Source: Coemansia sp. RSA 1804
Taxonomy: Eukaryota; Kickxellomycota; Kickxellomycetes; Kickxellales; Kickxellaceae
DNA: 13,920 nt
Assembly: GCA_027578815.1 (NCBI GenBank)
Contig: JANBTH010000604.1
Location: 1 to 13,920 of the forward strand
Direction of reading: 5' to 3'
Made by a program: the position numbers and the translations under genes. Below, piece by piece: positions 1 to 7,722 of the stretch. The notes under the pieces are model-generated. The model had not been told where the DNA came from. It ran no database searches and saw only the letters and a list, made by a program, of their open reading frames with translations. Every line of letters starts with the position of its first letter. Position 1 is the stretch's first letter.

Positions 1-369
1 TTATTTGTTTGTCTGTTACTTTTATTTTTTGCCTGTCTAATATCAGTTTATATTGCTTGGCTTGAATCTGGAATAGCCTGGTCGATTTGAAAAGAAAGAG
101 AAACCAGGTACGCACAGAGTATCGGGTGCCCATTTAGTTTACATTGCTTGGACGGGATGTGTGTGCACACCTAGGCGCGAGAAATAGCAGATGCAAACGC
201 CCAACAGTCGAATTCAAAAGCAAAAGCGAGAATTAGTTTGCTTTGAGACCTGCTGGCTCTGAACCTAGTGCACCATTCCAACGCTCTTTACCAAGCTAAT
301 TCGCTGTTGCTGCTGTTTTTTTCCTTTTTGGTGCTGATGCGGCTGGTTTGGTGGTCTGTGTAGGTGATA
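1..369. other. Upstream region of the DCN1-like gene
   Basis: There is no convincing complete gene here; the stretch should hold the promoter and 5' UTR of the DCN1-like gene. A 16-nt element (agtttaYattgcttgg) occurs twice, at 45-60 and 136-151, with one mismatch. A short reading frame starting at ATG 191 encodes a basic peptide, and a good splice-acceptor context (tctgtgtag) ends at 363, just before the coding ATG at 370. Part of the region may therefore be a 5' exon plus intron; this is inference. The window edge prevents judging what lies further upstream. Confidence 0.6.
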
Positions 370-1298
370 ATGTCTGCGAGAAAGTTGAAAATATGGTTCA
401 ACCAGTACAAGGACCCGGATACGTCTGGGGGCGAGGAGAAGATTACGCCCGAAGGCTACCAGAAGCTCTGCGAGTCGCTTGGGTACAGCATGGATGGAAT
501 CGAGGCTTTGGTTCTCACGTGGAAGCTCGGATCCAAGGATATGGGCACCATCACGTACCAAGACTGGGAGAGCGGGCTTAAGCAGATGTGTGTTTCCAAT
601 GCCAAGGAGCTGAAGCAGAACATCGACTATACGGTAGCAGGGTTTTCTTCGGATGTGGCATCATACAGGCCGTTCTACCGCAGCGTGTTCAACTTTTTGA
701 AACTTGAGAGCCAGAGGACAGTGGATGTAGAGGTAAGACAACTTGTGGGCGAGTGTCTGGTTGAGCGGATGATACATACACCACCACATCTGTTTTCCTG
801 CGTGCTTGTGTTTCATTGCAACAGAAAATAAGTAGCGCAATTAAACGCAGGAATCGCCGGTGAGTCTTGTGCACGGGATCTAGAAGCGTGCATGACATTC
901 ATGTGATATCAACAGTTTCAGAGGAGGAGGGAATCTTGAAAGAAAAAAAACTGACAGTCGTTATTCCAGAAACCAAACATGCTAAAACGTCGTAACAATC
1001 ACATCCTTCTTTATATTACCGCATCTTTGAGGCGCTTTTTGTTTTTCCGTCTGGCTAGGATGTCAAGGCTGTTCTGCCTGTGGTTATAGGCGGCGACAGC
1101 TGGGTGGTTCCTCAGTTCATAGAGTTCCTCGACAAGAGCGGCGACAAGGTCAAGAGCATCACCCGCGACCAATGGCAGCTTTTCCCCAATCTTGTGGAGT
1201 TTCTGCGCACCGCCGATGCTGTGGCCGGATACAACACGGATGACTCCTGGCCCAAGCTGTATGACGACTTTGTGACCTGGGTAAAGAGCCGGAGCTAG
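370..1298 (+). CDS. DCN1: DCN1-like protein (DCUN1D4/5 type), cullin neddylation cofactor
   Basis: The product is a scaffold-type E3 cofactor that promotes transfer of NEDD8 from its E2 (Ubc12) to cullins, activating cullin-RING ubiquitin ligases. Two exons are called, 370-732 and 1059-1298, giving 200 aa. The conceptual protein aligns through the whole potentiating-neddylation (PONY) domain: a WFNQYKDP start, then LVLTWKLGSKDMGTIT, then DQWQLFPNLVEF, and a C-terminal SWPKLYDDFVTW that matches the conserved (A/S)WPxLxDxFVxW signature. Joining the exons at phase 0 restores the VDVE-DVKAVLP block with no gap against animal homologues. There is no N-terminal UBA domain; the wording of the N-terminal half is closer to human DCUN1D4/5 than to DCUN1D1/2 or yeast Dcn1. 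ATG 370 is the first ATG in this frame and has A at -3. An extra upstream coding exon is possible. Confidence 0.92.
733..1058 (+). other. Intron in the DCN1-like gene
   Basis: The donor GTAAGA follows codon GAG (ending at 732) and the acceptor is GGCTAG ending at 1058. The intron is 326 nt, phase 0, and contains in-frame stops. Removing it restores a gap-free alignment of the PONY domain between residues 121 and 122. Confidence 0.9.
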
Positions 1299-1982
1299 GC
1301 AGTTCCAAACACAGCGACCGGACGGCCTTTGTGGAGAAGACGGGCCCACAAAGAAGACGAGAGGAGCTTACGTGGCCTGTAAGAAAGACTGCCCATCTTC
1401 TCCCTGTCGGCTGACCCGTGCAGAAGGGGCGACCCACAGCCCACGTGCTCTCACCATAAACGTGGATGTTTTTTAGGCACTGGCTGGTGGCGCTGCATGT
1501 AACGCTGGCCGGTGCTCTGCTGCTCTCCACCCTTTCTTTTGGCCGATGGTAACTAATTGGTCAGGGGATGATGAGTGAATAAACAATTGCAATGAAATAA
1601 TCGTCCGTCAGTGGAGCAACCCTGAGCTTTGTGGAAAAAAAAAAAAGTCAAATGCCAAAGAGGGCAAGGAGAGGAAGAGGACATAAGCGCAGCTTTTCTG
1701 GCTCATGCTTCGGCAGATACCGCTGGAGGCTTTCTTTTCTTCACTTTGTACTTGTGCTCTTTTTATTTTCTGTATCTCTTTTTATTCTCTTCACTTTTAA
1801 GACAAGCAATATCCTCACATGCCATCTATCCACACATAACCTTATTCTATGTTGTTCTCACCTTTATTACTGCTATAGCTACTTTATTCTATTCCAATTC
1901 AACATTGTCAACACCGCGTGCTACTTTTTCTTGCGCTTGCGCTTTCAGCATAGCATAGTATACCATACTGCTGCTTTCCAGG
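1299..1982. other. Intergenic: DCN1-like 3' UTR and lipase promoter/5' UTR
   Basis: There is no supported gene. The left part is the DCN1-like 3' UTR with a poly(A) signal at 1578-1583, and it may contain a 98-nt intron (donor GTAAGA at 1379, acceptor TTTTTTAG ending at 1476). A 12-A run lies at 1635-1646. Positions 1720-1980 are strongly pyrimidine-rich, as expected for a fungal promoter or 5' UTR. The sequence just before the lipase ATG (ctgctttccag, ending at 1981) resembles a splice acceptor, so a 5'-UTR intron is conceivable, but no strong donor is visible. Confidence 0.6.
1578..1583 (+). terminator. Poly(A) signal AATAAA for the DCN1-like gene
   Basis: A canonical AATAAA lies about 280 nt after the stop codon at 1298, on the coding strand and ahead of the next gene. 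Confidence 0.55.
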
Positions 1983-3599
1983 ATGTCCGCGTCGTTTTCA
2001 GCAGCAAAATACATTCGGCGCCTGTTCAAGCAGCATGCGCGCTCGTCGTACTTGCTCATCGAGGCGCTGACAGTGCGGGCCCGGAAGGTTACCAGACTTG
2101 GAGCAGCGTCGCTGATGTATGCGAACGTGGACAGCCGCAATGGCGAGGGCTGCGACGTCCCGCTTCCATCCGCCGGCAGCAGCCATGATGTCGACAGCGA
2201 AAAGGCGCGGCTCAACAGCCAGATCCCCATAAAGCCTGTGTACATTGCGCCTCGCAACCCCGTTGTCCTCTGCCACGGCCTGTACGGGTTTGATGTGCGT
2301 GGGCCGGAAAGGGTTCCACTTTTGCAGGTGCACTACTGGCGCGGAATCCGCGAGGCCCTAGAGAAGATCGGGGCCAAGGTTTTTATTGCCAAGGTGCCAG
2401 GCACCGGCGGCGTCAGCGAGCGTGCACGCCAGCTTGACTCGCTGCTATCGTCAAGGCTGGCAAACGAGAAGGTCAATATTATTGGGCATTCGATGGGCGG
2501 CCTTGATGCACGCTACCTTATCACACACATTGAGTCAAAGGCGTACTCTGTTGGATCGCTGACCACCGTTTGCACCCCGCATCGTGGCTCACCGTTTATG
2601 GACTGGTGCCGCGACTATCTGAGCCTTGGATACCGAGTGGACCCCGATCAGCTCATCCGCGACTTTGCCACTCTCTGGAAGAAACCACCAGGCAACTCAC
2701 ACAGCGCACCCGATGCGCCGCCCATGCCCGAATCGCTCTTGAAGGATCGTATCAGCGATATAATCAACCACGCGGTTGGCACAAAAGCAGACGCTACGGC
2801 CAAAATGACAGCAGACATGGCTGGCTCTACATCAGGCTACAATGTCAACATTGATCCTTCGGATGCGCACCTGCAGCACTTTGCGCAGTTTCTCACCGAG
2901 CTGCTCCAGGAAAACGCGTCTGTTGGCGAGTCCTCGGTGCTGAATACGCTTGCGCGCAGATCAGAGGCGGAGCAGGATTATCTAAGCCGCTCAATATCGC
3001 TTCTGCGCATGATGTACCGGCGCATCATGGCGACCGTGGATACGCCGGCGTACGCGTGTCTGACAACCGACTACTGCAAGCGCTTCTTCAACCCGACTAC
3101 GCCCGATGCCCCGGGTGTCGAGTACCTTTCCATTGGCGCTTACATGGATCCCAGCGACATGTCCGACAAGATCAATCCGCTGATCATCCCGCACGACATC
3201 ATACGCAAGGCGGAAGGCCCAAACGACGGCTTTGTCAGCCTCACAAGCGCCCAGTGGGGCCATTATCTTGGCAGCGTCTGTGCCGACCACTTTGATTTCA
3301 CCAACCGCTGGCGGGTGACAAGTCTGGGCCGAGACTTTATCAGCACGCTGACGCATTGGGGTGGGAAATGGACGGCGTGGACTAATCGCGGCAATGGCAA
3401 TAGCGATGGCGCTGCGAAAGGCATTAATGCAAAGAGTGGCACGATGGCTGCCTTTAGCGCTCCTTCGAGCTCTGCTGCATCCAGTGGTGGTGGCGCGCTT
3501 CATGACATGTTGTTCAATGGGGGCGACTCTAGACACCGCTTTGACCCAATTGACTTTTATCTGAAGGTCGGAACTGTGCTATATCAGCGCGGGTTTTAG
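1983..3599 (+). CDS. TGL2: Triacylglycerol lipase, Tgl2-like alpha/beta hydrolase
   Basis: The product is a predicted esterase/lipase hydrolysing triacylglycerols or short-chain esters; yeast Tgl2 is mitochondrial. It is a single exon of 538 aa. Landmarks are the oxyanion strand NPVVLCHGLYGFD (residues 92-104, His98-Gly99), the nucleophile elbow GHSMGG with Ser170, the acid in NDGFVS (Asp415) and the histidine in DHFDF (His436). The order and the NDG/DHxD contexts also match bacterial family I lipases such as that of Burkholderia. Residues 1-25 are basic, hydroxylated and free of acidic residues until Glu27, which fits a mitochondrial presequence. About 110 residues (roughly 225-335) form an insertion between the core strands, and 465-515 is Gly/Ser/Ala-rich low complexity. 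At 538 aa it is far longer than yeast Tgl2 (about 326 aa). ATG 1983 has A at -3. The exact substrate is not shown by the sequence. Confidence 0.88.
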   Translation: MSASFSAAKYIRRLFKQHARSSYLLIEALTVRARKVTRLGAASLMYANVDSRNGEGCDVPLPSAGSSHDVDSEKARLNSQIPIKPVYIAPRNPVVLCHGLYGFDVRGPERVPLLQVHYWRGIREALEKIGAKVFIAKVPGTGGVSERARQLDSLLSSRLANEKVNIIGHSMGGLDARYLITHIESKAYSVGSLTTVCTPHRGSPFMDWCRDYLSLGYRVDPDQLIRDFATLWKKPPGNSHSAPDAPPMPESLLKDRISDIINHAVGTKADATAKMTADMAGSTSGYNVNIDPSDAHLQHFAQFLTELLQENASVGESSVLNTLARRSEAEQDYLSRSISLLRMMYRRIMATVDTPAYACLTTDYCKRFFNPTTPDAPGVEYLSIGAYMDPSDMSDKINPLIIPHDIIRKAEGPNDGFVSLTSAQWGHYLGSVCADHFDFTNRWRVTSLGRDFISTLTHWGGKWTAWTNRGNGNSDGAAKGINAKSGTMAAFSAPSSSAASSGGGALHDMLFNGGDSRHRFDPIDFYLKVGTVLYQRGF

Positions 3600-3772
3600 C
3601 ACTCTCTGGTTGGTGGTATTGTTGCATCTGCGCAGCCTGGAGCTGAGATAGAATTTTATTTATTTTAACATGTACTTTAATAGAACAGCTCCCCTCTTCT
3701 TCAAATGACAGCAAAACAGTTCCAATTTCTTTGAGCATATTCCAGAGTTTGGTGGTTTATTGAAAACCAAAG

Positions 3773-3778
3773 AATAAA
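3773..3778 (+). terminator. Poly(A) signal AATAAA for the Tgl2-like gene
   Basis: A canonical AATAAA lies about 175 nt downstream of the stop codon at 3599 and is followed by C8. Confidence 0.5.
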
Positions 3779-4222
3779 CCCCCCCCACCTCATATCCTCA
3801 GCCAGCGGCGGCGGTTACATGAGTGAAGGAATTGATTGATTGGTGCTACACCCTGTGCTTTATGATATGCGTTGTTCTATCATTCCTTTCGTTCTGCCTA
3901 GAACAACGCCTTGTCTTGCATTGTCTTGTTTTATGCGCAGCCGATGGATGGATGGATGCATTTGATCGGGCCTTCCGACAATGCGTGGGACTAGTTCTTT
4001 TTTTCGCATTGCTTGTTTTATGGCGTCGCATGGCGTGGGCTTTACAGTGTCATGGCATGACGTGTGGGAGGAGAGGGGTAGAAGAAACATGATTTCAATT
4101 CCCGCGGGGCTGGAATTGCATTGGATTCTCTTTTCAGCGAACAATGCTTCTTTTAGAAGAAAAAGATTGTGAAAAGGAAAATATAAGGTTTAATGAGCAA
4201 ATTTTAAATGTCCATGTGCAAG

Positions 4223-4232
4223 CCATATATGG
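4223..4232. promoter_or_regulatory. CArG-box-like palindrome CCATATATGG
   Basis: This is an exact CC(A/T)6GG match and a perfect palindrome, 146 bp upstream of the patatin-lipase ATG. MADS-box factors (SRF in animals, Mcm1-type in fungi) bind such sites. A single site can occur by chance in AT-rich DNA, so function is only inferred. Confidence 0.35.
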
Positions 4233-4377
4233 ATTTCTTCCATATAGACTATATGCTGTTTTATTTATTTCTTTGCCCTTTTCCCCTTCTTTTCGTGTTT
4301 CTCTCTTTCTTTACTCCAAAACTGTATTTCTATCTATAATTCTATTCAACAAAATTTAACATTTTCATATATACCAT

Positions 4378-7206
4378 ATGAGGACGGAAGATACCGATTG
4401 GGAAAAGTGTCTCTTCGGTCCTCCGCCTTGGCCATACGCAGAAGACGATCCAAATGCACCAAAGGCACACCCGACTAATAAAGCATATGGATATGATATT
4501 CGCCAGCTGGATTCATTACCCGTCCAGGCGGGCTACACAAAGGCAGCTGCTGGACTGAACTCGGAGAATATGAACAAGGGCCAGGTGAAACAATACTACT
4601 CGCAGTTTGAGGTGTTTCGTGAGATTATGCTTAATGAAGGATGGTCCAGCCAGAATTGGACTGGCATTAGAGAGAGCACTTTAGGCAGTCAGCAGAGCAC
4701 GTCGGCGGGCCGCTATGGCAGACTAAGCAGGAGGCGTGGCCACGGTTCTGTCGGCACAACCATCGGTTGCCAAAACACCGTGCTCACAACCTCTAACTCG
4801 TCAAGTGGTTCTTCGCAAGTGAGCCAACAGGATACGTCAGAGGACGAGGCTATACGGCCTCCCGTGGCACCAGATATTGCAATACGCAATCAGCAGCGTC
4901 GGGGATCAAGCACAGAGTCGACCATGACCGCAGTGTCAACCACCGAGTCTAGCACGGATGCTGAGGACTCTGACGAGGAGTCAAGCAGCGGAAACAATGC
5001 TAGAAATAACAGCGAGGGTAGAAATGAAAGCGGAGATGAGAGCGATTCTGACAGCCATGTGTTTCAGACTGCTGTGAAATCGTCGTTTAGGGCAGCCAAA
5101 AGCAAGGCAAAATCCGGGCTTGACAGCGTCTCCTTTGGCAGGTCGTTTGCACTGCTTCGCATTCCCCTCGTGTGGTTTATACTGGTCATTATTGGTTTTG
5201 AGCTTGCAGTTTACTTTTTGACCCGCAACTTGGTCAGGCTGTACGAAAGCTGCATCATCTGGAGGGGCCGCCGAGGGCTCTTGTTTGCGCATCTATGCCG
5301 TGCTAAAACATACCAAGAATATATGGACTATGCGCGACTGCTTGACTCTAAGCTGGGCATAGACATGACACAGAGAAACGCACATTCGCGGTTCTACGAT
5401 CCGCGGTTGCTTGAGCACATTACATTTGCATTGCGCAGAGCTAGATCACAAGTCGAAAGACTAGAAAGAAGAGCAGGCATCGGCAAGAAAAGACAGCGCA
5501 ATGCGGTTGCCAGCACATACACCGACAAGGCGTATAGGGCAGCAGTGGTTCTGTGCGACCTACTCCAACAGGGCTCGCTTAGAGCCAATGCTGGCGGCTG
5601 GGAAAACCGCGAGCTCTGGTCCCGCGCATATTCAGGCACCACCCGCGTGGTCGAAGAGTATGTGGAGGAGGCTGTGCGGTCGCTAGGCTGCATACGCAGC
5701 TCACGCATTTTGCCGGCTCGAGAGAAGCTAGCGTTCTTCCGCCAGTCTGCAAAACATCAGGGTCGAATGGCTCTGTGTCTTTCTGGAGGAGCAGCAATGG
5801 GGTGGAAGCACCTGGGCGTTGCGCGCTGTCTTCTAGATGAGGCACGGCTTCCGCGGGTTATCTCTGGAACCTCTGCGGGATCTGTTGTCGCCGCGATGCT
5901 TGCAACGCACACGGATGACGAGCTCCGCAAGATCATCCGCCCGGAGTTTGTGAAATACATGACCGCCTGTCAAGGGCCGTCGTCATTGAAGCTGTGGCGC
6001 TGGCTGACAAAGGGCCACTACTTTGACGCTGTGGAGTGGGTACCGCGCGCTCAGGTCTTCAGCAGGGGAAACCTGACATTTTTTGAAGCGTTCCAGCGCA
6101 CAGGGAAGCTCCTCAACATTTCATGCACACCACTTGGCCACAAGTACTCGCCGCCAAAGCTGATGAACTACATATCCGCGCCCAACGTCATCGTTTGGAG
6201 CGCGGTTTTGGCCAGCGCGTGTCTTCCTGGAGTCATGCAGCCCATGGTGCTTTTGATGAAGACGCGCGACGGCAAGATCAAGCCGTACACCGAAAGCGGT
6301 GCACTCTGGCGCGACGGGAGCTTCCGCAATGACATTCCAAACTCGGACCTGCGGGCATCGTTTAACGTCAAATTCACCGTTGTCAGCCAGGTGAATCCAC
6401 ACGTTGCGCAGTTCTTCTACGACAGAGATGGGGCCATAGGGCAGCCGCCAGCACGCCGGCATAGCAGCGTCTGGCGTGGCGGGTTTATTCTCTCGGCAAT
6501 CGAGCATGCTCTAAAGCTGGACATCCGCAAGTGGCTGCGTCTGCTCGGCGACCTTAACCTTGTCCCATTGCTGTTCAACCAGGACTGGACGTATGTCTGG
6601 CTGCAAAAGTTCGATGGCAACATTACCATTGTGCCAAAGCGACGGTTTGCGGAGTATTTCCAGCTGCTGCTTGACCCGACACCACAGTCGCTGGTGCAGA
6701 GCATGGAGGCAGGCAAGGTCGCCACCTGGCCAAAGGTCAAGATGATCAAGTGCCGCCAGAAGATCGAGGACGCAATCACTGCGGGATGGGTGGCAGCGTA
6801 CCACGCTTGCATCCAGGAGGGACATCTGAAGCAGTCGCTCTCGCCGCAGCTGGCAATGGTTGTTGCCAGAGCAGACAGGTCCGCCGCAGACGCCTTGCAA
6901 AGGGCTGAGCTAAGCGGTCATTCTCTTCGTGTAGACACGGAAAACGAGAGAGGAATCATGCAAGAAGCGATGCACTCTCCTCGCTCGAGATCCAGCCCAT
7001 CAAAACCCAGCCATCCTCGGCACCAGCTCTCTGCCAGGCGTCAAAGCAGCCCTCTATTTGCAAAAAGCCGCTCGAGCTGCAACAGCCCAACCTCAATGCC
7101 CGCATTGTTGGAGCATGTTGGCCGGCAGGCAACGACTAAAATGGCAGTTTCTCGTTCGGATGACCACCGCTCGTCGTCGCTGGAAGAGGACGTGTGGACA
7201 GGCTGA
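4378..7206 (+). CDS. Patatin-like triacylglycerol lipase (Tgl3/4/5, SDP1 family)
   Basis: The product is predicted to hydrolyse stored triacylglycerol at lipid droplets; some family members also show phospholipase or acyltransferase activity. It is a single exon of 942 aa. Residues 1-255 are an extension: a Pro/Trp-rich start, then Ser/Thr-rich sequence, then an acidic Ser stretch (about 185-226). A hydrophobic segment (about 262-282) is followed by the family-specific DUF3336 region (about 285-460). The patatin core starts at about 463 with oxyanion motif SGGAAMGWKHLG, nucleophile elbow GTSAG with Ser499, and dyad Asp646 in RDGSFRNDIP; VSQVNPHV (669-676) is typical of this family. The tail (865-935) is basic and Ser/Pro-rich. 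An in-frame TAA at 4357-4359 precedes ATG 4378, fixing it as the first Met, though its -3 base is C. It is closest to fungal Tgl3/4/5 and plant SDP1; I cannot choose among the paralogues. Confidence 0.93.
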   Translation: MRTEDTDWEKCLFGPPPWPYAEDDPNAPKAHPTNKAYGYDIRQLDSLPVQAGYTKAAAGLNSENMNKGQVKQYYSQFEVFREIMLNEGWSSQNWTGIRESTLGSQQSTSAGRYGRLSRRRGHGSVGTTIGCQNTVLTTSNSSSGSSQVSQQDTSEDEAIRPPVAPDIAIRNQQRRGSSTESTMTAVSTTESSTDAEDSDEESSSGNNARNNSEGRNESGDESDSDSHVFQTAVKSSFRAAKSKAKSGLDSVSFGRSFALLRIPLVWFILVIIGFELAVYFLTRNLVRLYESCIIWRGRRGLLFAHLCRAKTYQEYMDYARLLDSKLGIDMTQRNAHSRFYDPRLLEHITFALRRARSQVERLERRAGIGKKRQRNAVASTYTDKAYRAAVVLCDLLQQGSLRANAGGWENRELWSRAYSGTTRVVEEYVEEAVRSLGCIRSSRILPAREKLAFFRQSAKHQGRMALCLSGGAAMGWKHLGVARCLLDEARLPRVISGTSAGSVVAAMLATHTDDELRKIIRPEFVKYMTACQGPSSLKLWRWLTKGHYFDAVEWVPRAQVFSRGNLTFFEAFQRTGKLLNISCTPLGHKYSPPKLMNYISAPNVIVWSAVLASACLPGVMQPMVLLMKTRDGKIKPYTESGALWRDGSFRNDIPNSDLRASFNVKFTVVSQVNPHVAQFFYDRDGAIGQPPARRHSSVWRGGFILSAIEHALKLDIRKWLRLLGDLNLVPLLFNQDWTYVWLQKFDGNITIVPKRRFAEYFQLLLDPTPQSLVQSMEAGKVATWPKVKMIKCRQKIEDAITAGWVAAYHACIQEGHLKQSLSPQLAMVVARADRSAADALQRAELSGHSLRVDTENERGIMQEAMHSPRSRSSPSKPSHPRHQLSARRQSSPLFAKSRSSCNSPTSMPALLEHVGRQATTKMAVSRSDDHRSSSLEEDVWTG

Positions 7207-7722
7207 ACCGCAGAGCGTGATCAAGCGCTCATGTGCAGATGTCTCTTCGGACACAAGGAAGGTTGCGACTTCAGGCTCGCTTCCACTTGTTGCTGCCGTG
7301 GCCCAATCATATTCGCCGATCTATGGACCGAACCGTCTGGACGCATTCCGCGAACACCAAGCTGATTGAAATGCAGTAACAGGCGCCTTGCAGTGCAAGA
7401 ACTCACAGCACAGCACAGCATCCCGCCTCCTCGCATAGACTTTCTTACAATCGCCTAGCTTTTCTCTTGTTTGCTAGCTTTTTTATCCATATCTATTTAC
7501 CGCCTTGCACTTGCCTTTGCACTTGCCCTTGACCTTATCCTTGCTCTTGTCGCGCAGAGGAAATTGAAGAAATATAGCATTCGCATCATCCACAGCAGCG
7601 TTGTCGTGCGTCGGAAAAAGGAAGCGAAATTAGACGGCTGAAAAGCAAGCACGGCGCAAATAGTTACAAGCCAGCAACATTCCCAAAAGAGCTGGATAAA
7701 GAGAGACTTACCAACAACAGCA
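7207..7722. other. Intergenic: patatin-lipase 3' UTR and SND1 promoter/5' UTR
   Basis: No gene is supported. There is no AATAAA. Small repeats are present: a cacag-type run at 7404-7420 and imperfect CTTG-bearing pyrimidine-rich units at about 7503-7550. The region just before the SND1 ATG is A-rich, typical of a leader. Confidence 0.55.

Larger units (their letters stand above)
3600..4377. other. Intergenic between the two lipase genes
   Basis: No gene is supported; the short open frames here have no recognisable domains. The region holds the Tgl2-like 3' UTR with AATAAA at 3773-3778 followed directly by a run of eight C (3779-3786), four tandem GATG units at 3943-3958, and a roughly 17-nt near-repeat (gcattg..ttgttttatg at 3918-3935 and 4006-4022). 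Further right are a CArG-type palindrome at 4223-4232 and a pyrimidine-rich leader (4240-4330) before the patatin-lipase ATG. Confidence 0.6.

Noticed and set aside
1689..1725. gcttcggcag resembling the start of U6 snRNA
   Set aside because: Only about ten bases match; the conserved U6 body (ACAGAGA box and following helix) is absent downstream.
1631..2188. A 185-codon plus-strand frame before and into the lipase
   Set aside because: It begins in a pyrimidine-rich leader, encodes Phe/Leu/Ser-rich sequence and overlaps the lipase in another frame.
2991..3536. A 181-codon minus-strand frame inside the Tgl2-like gene
   Set aside because: Antisense shadow of a clearly conserved hydrolase coding region.
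3823..4172. Cys- and hydrophobic-rich short frames between the lipases
   Set aside because: There is no domain or homologue I recognise; composition follows T/G-rich intergenic DNA.
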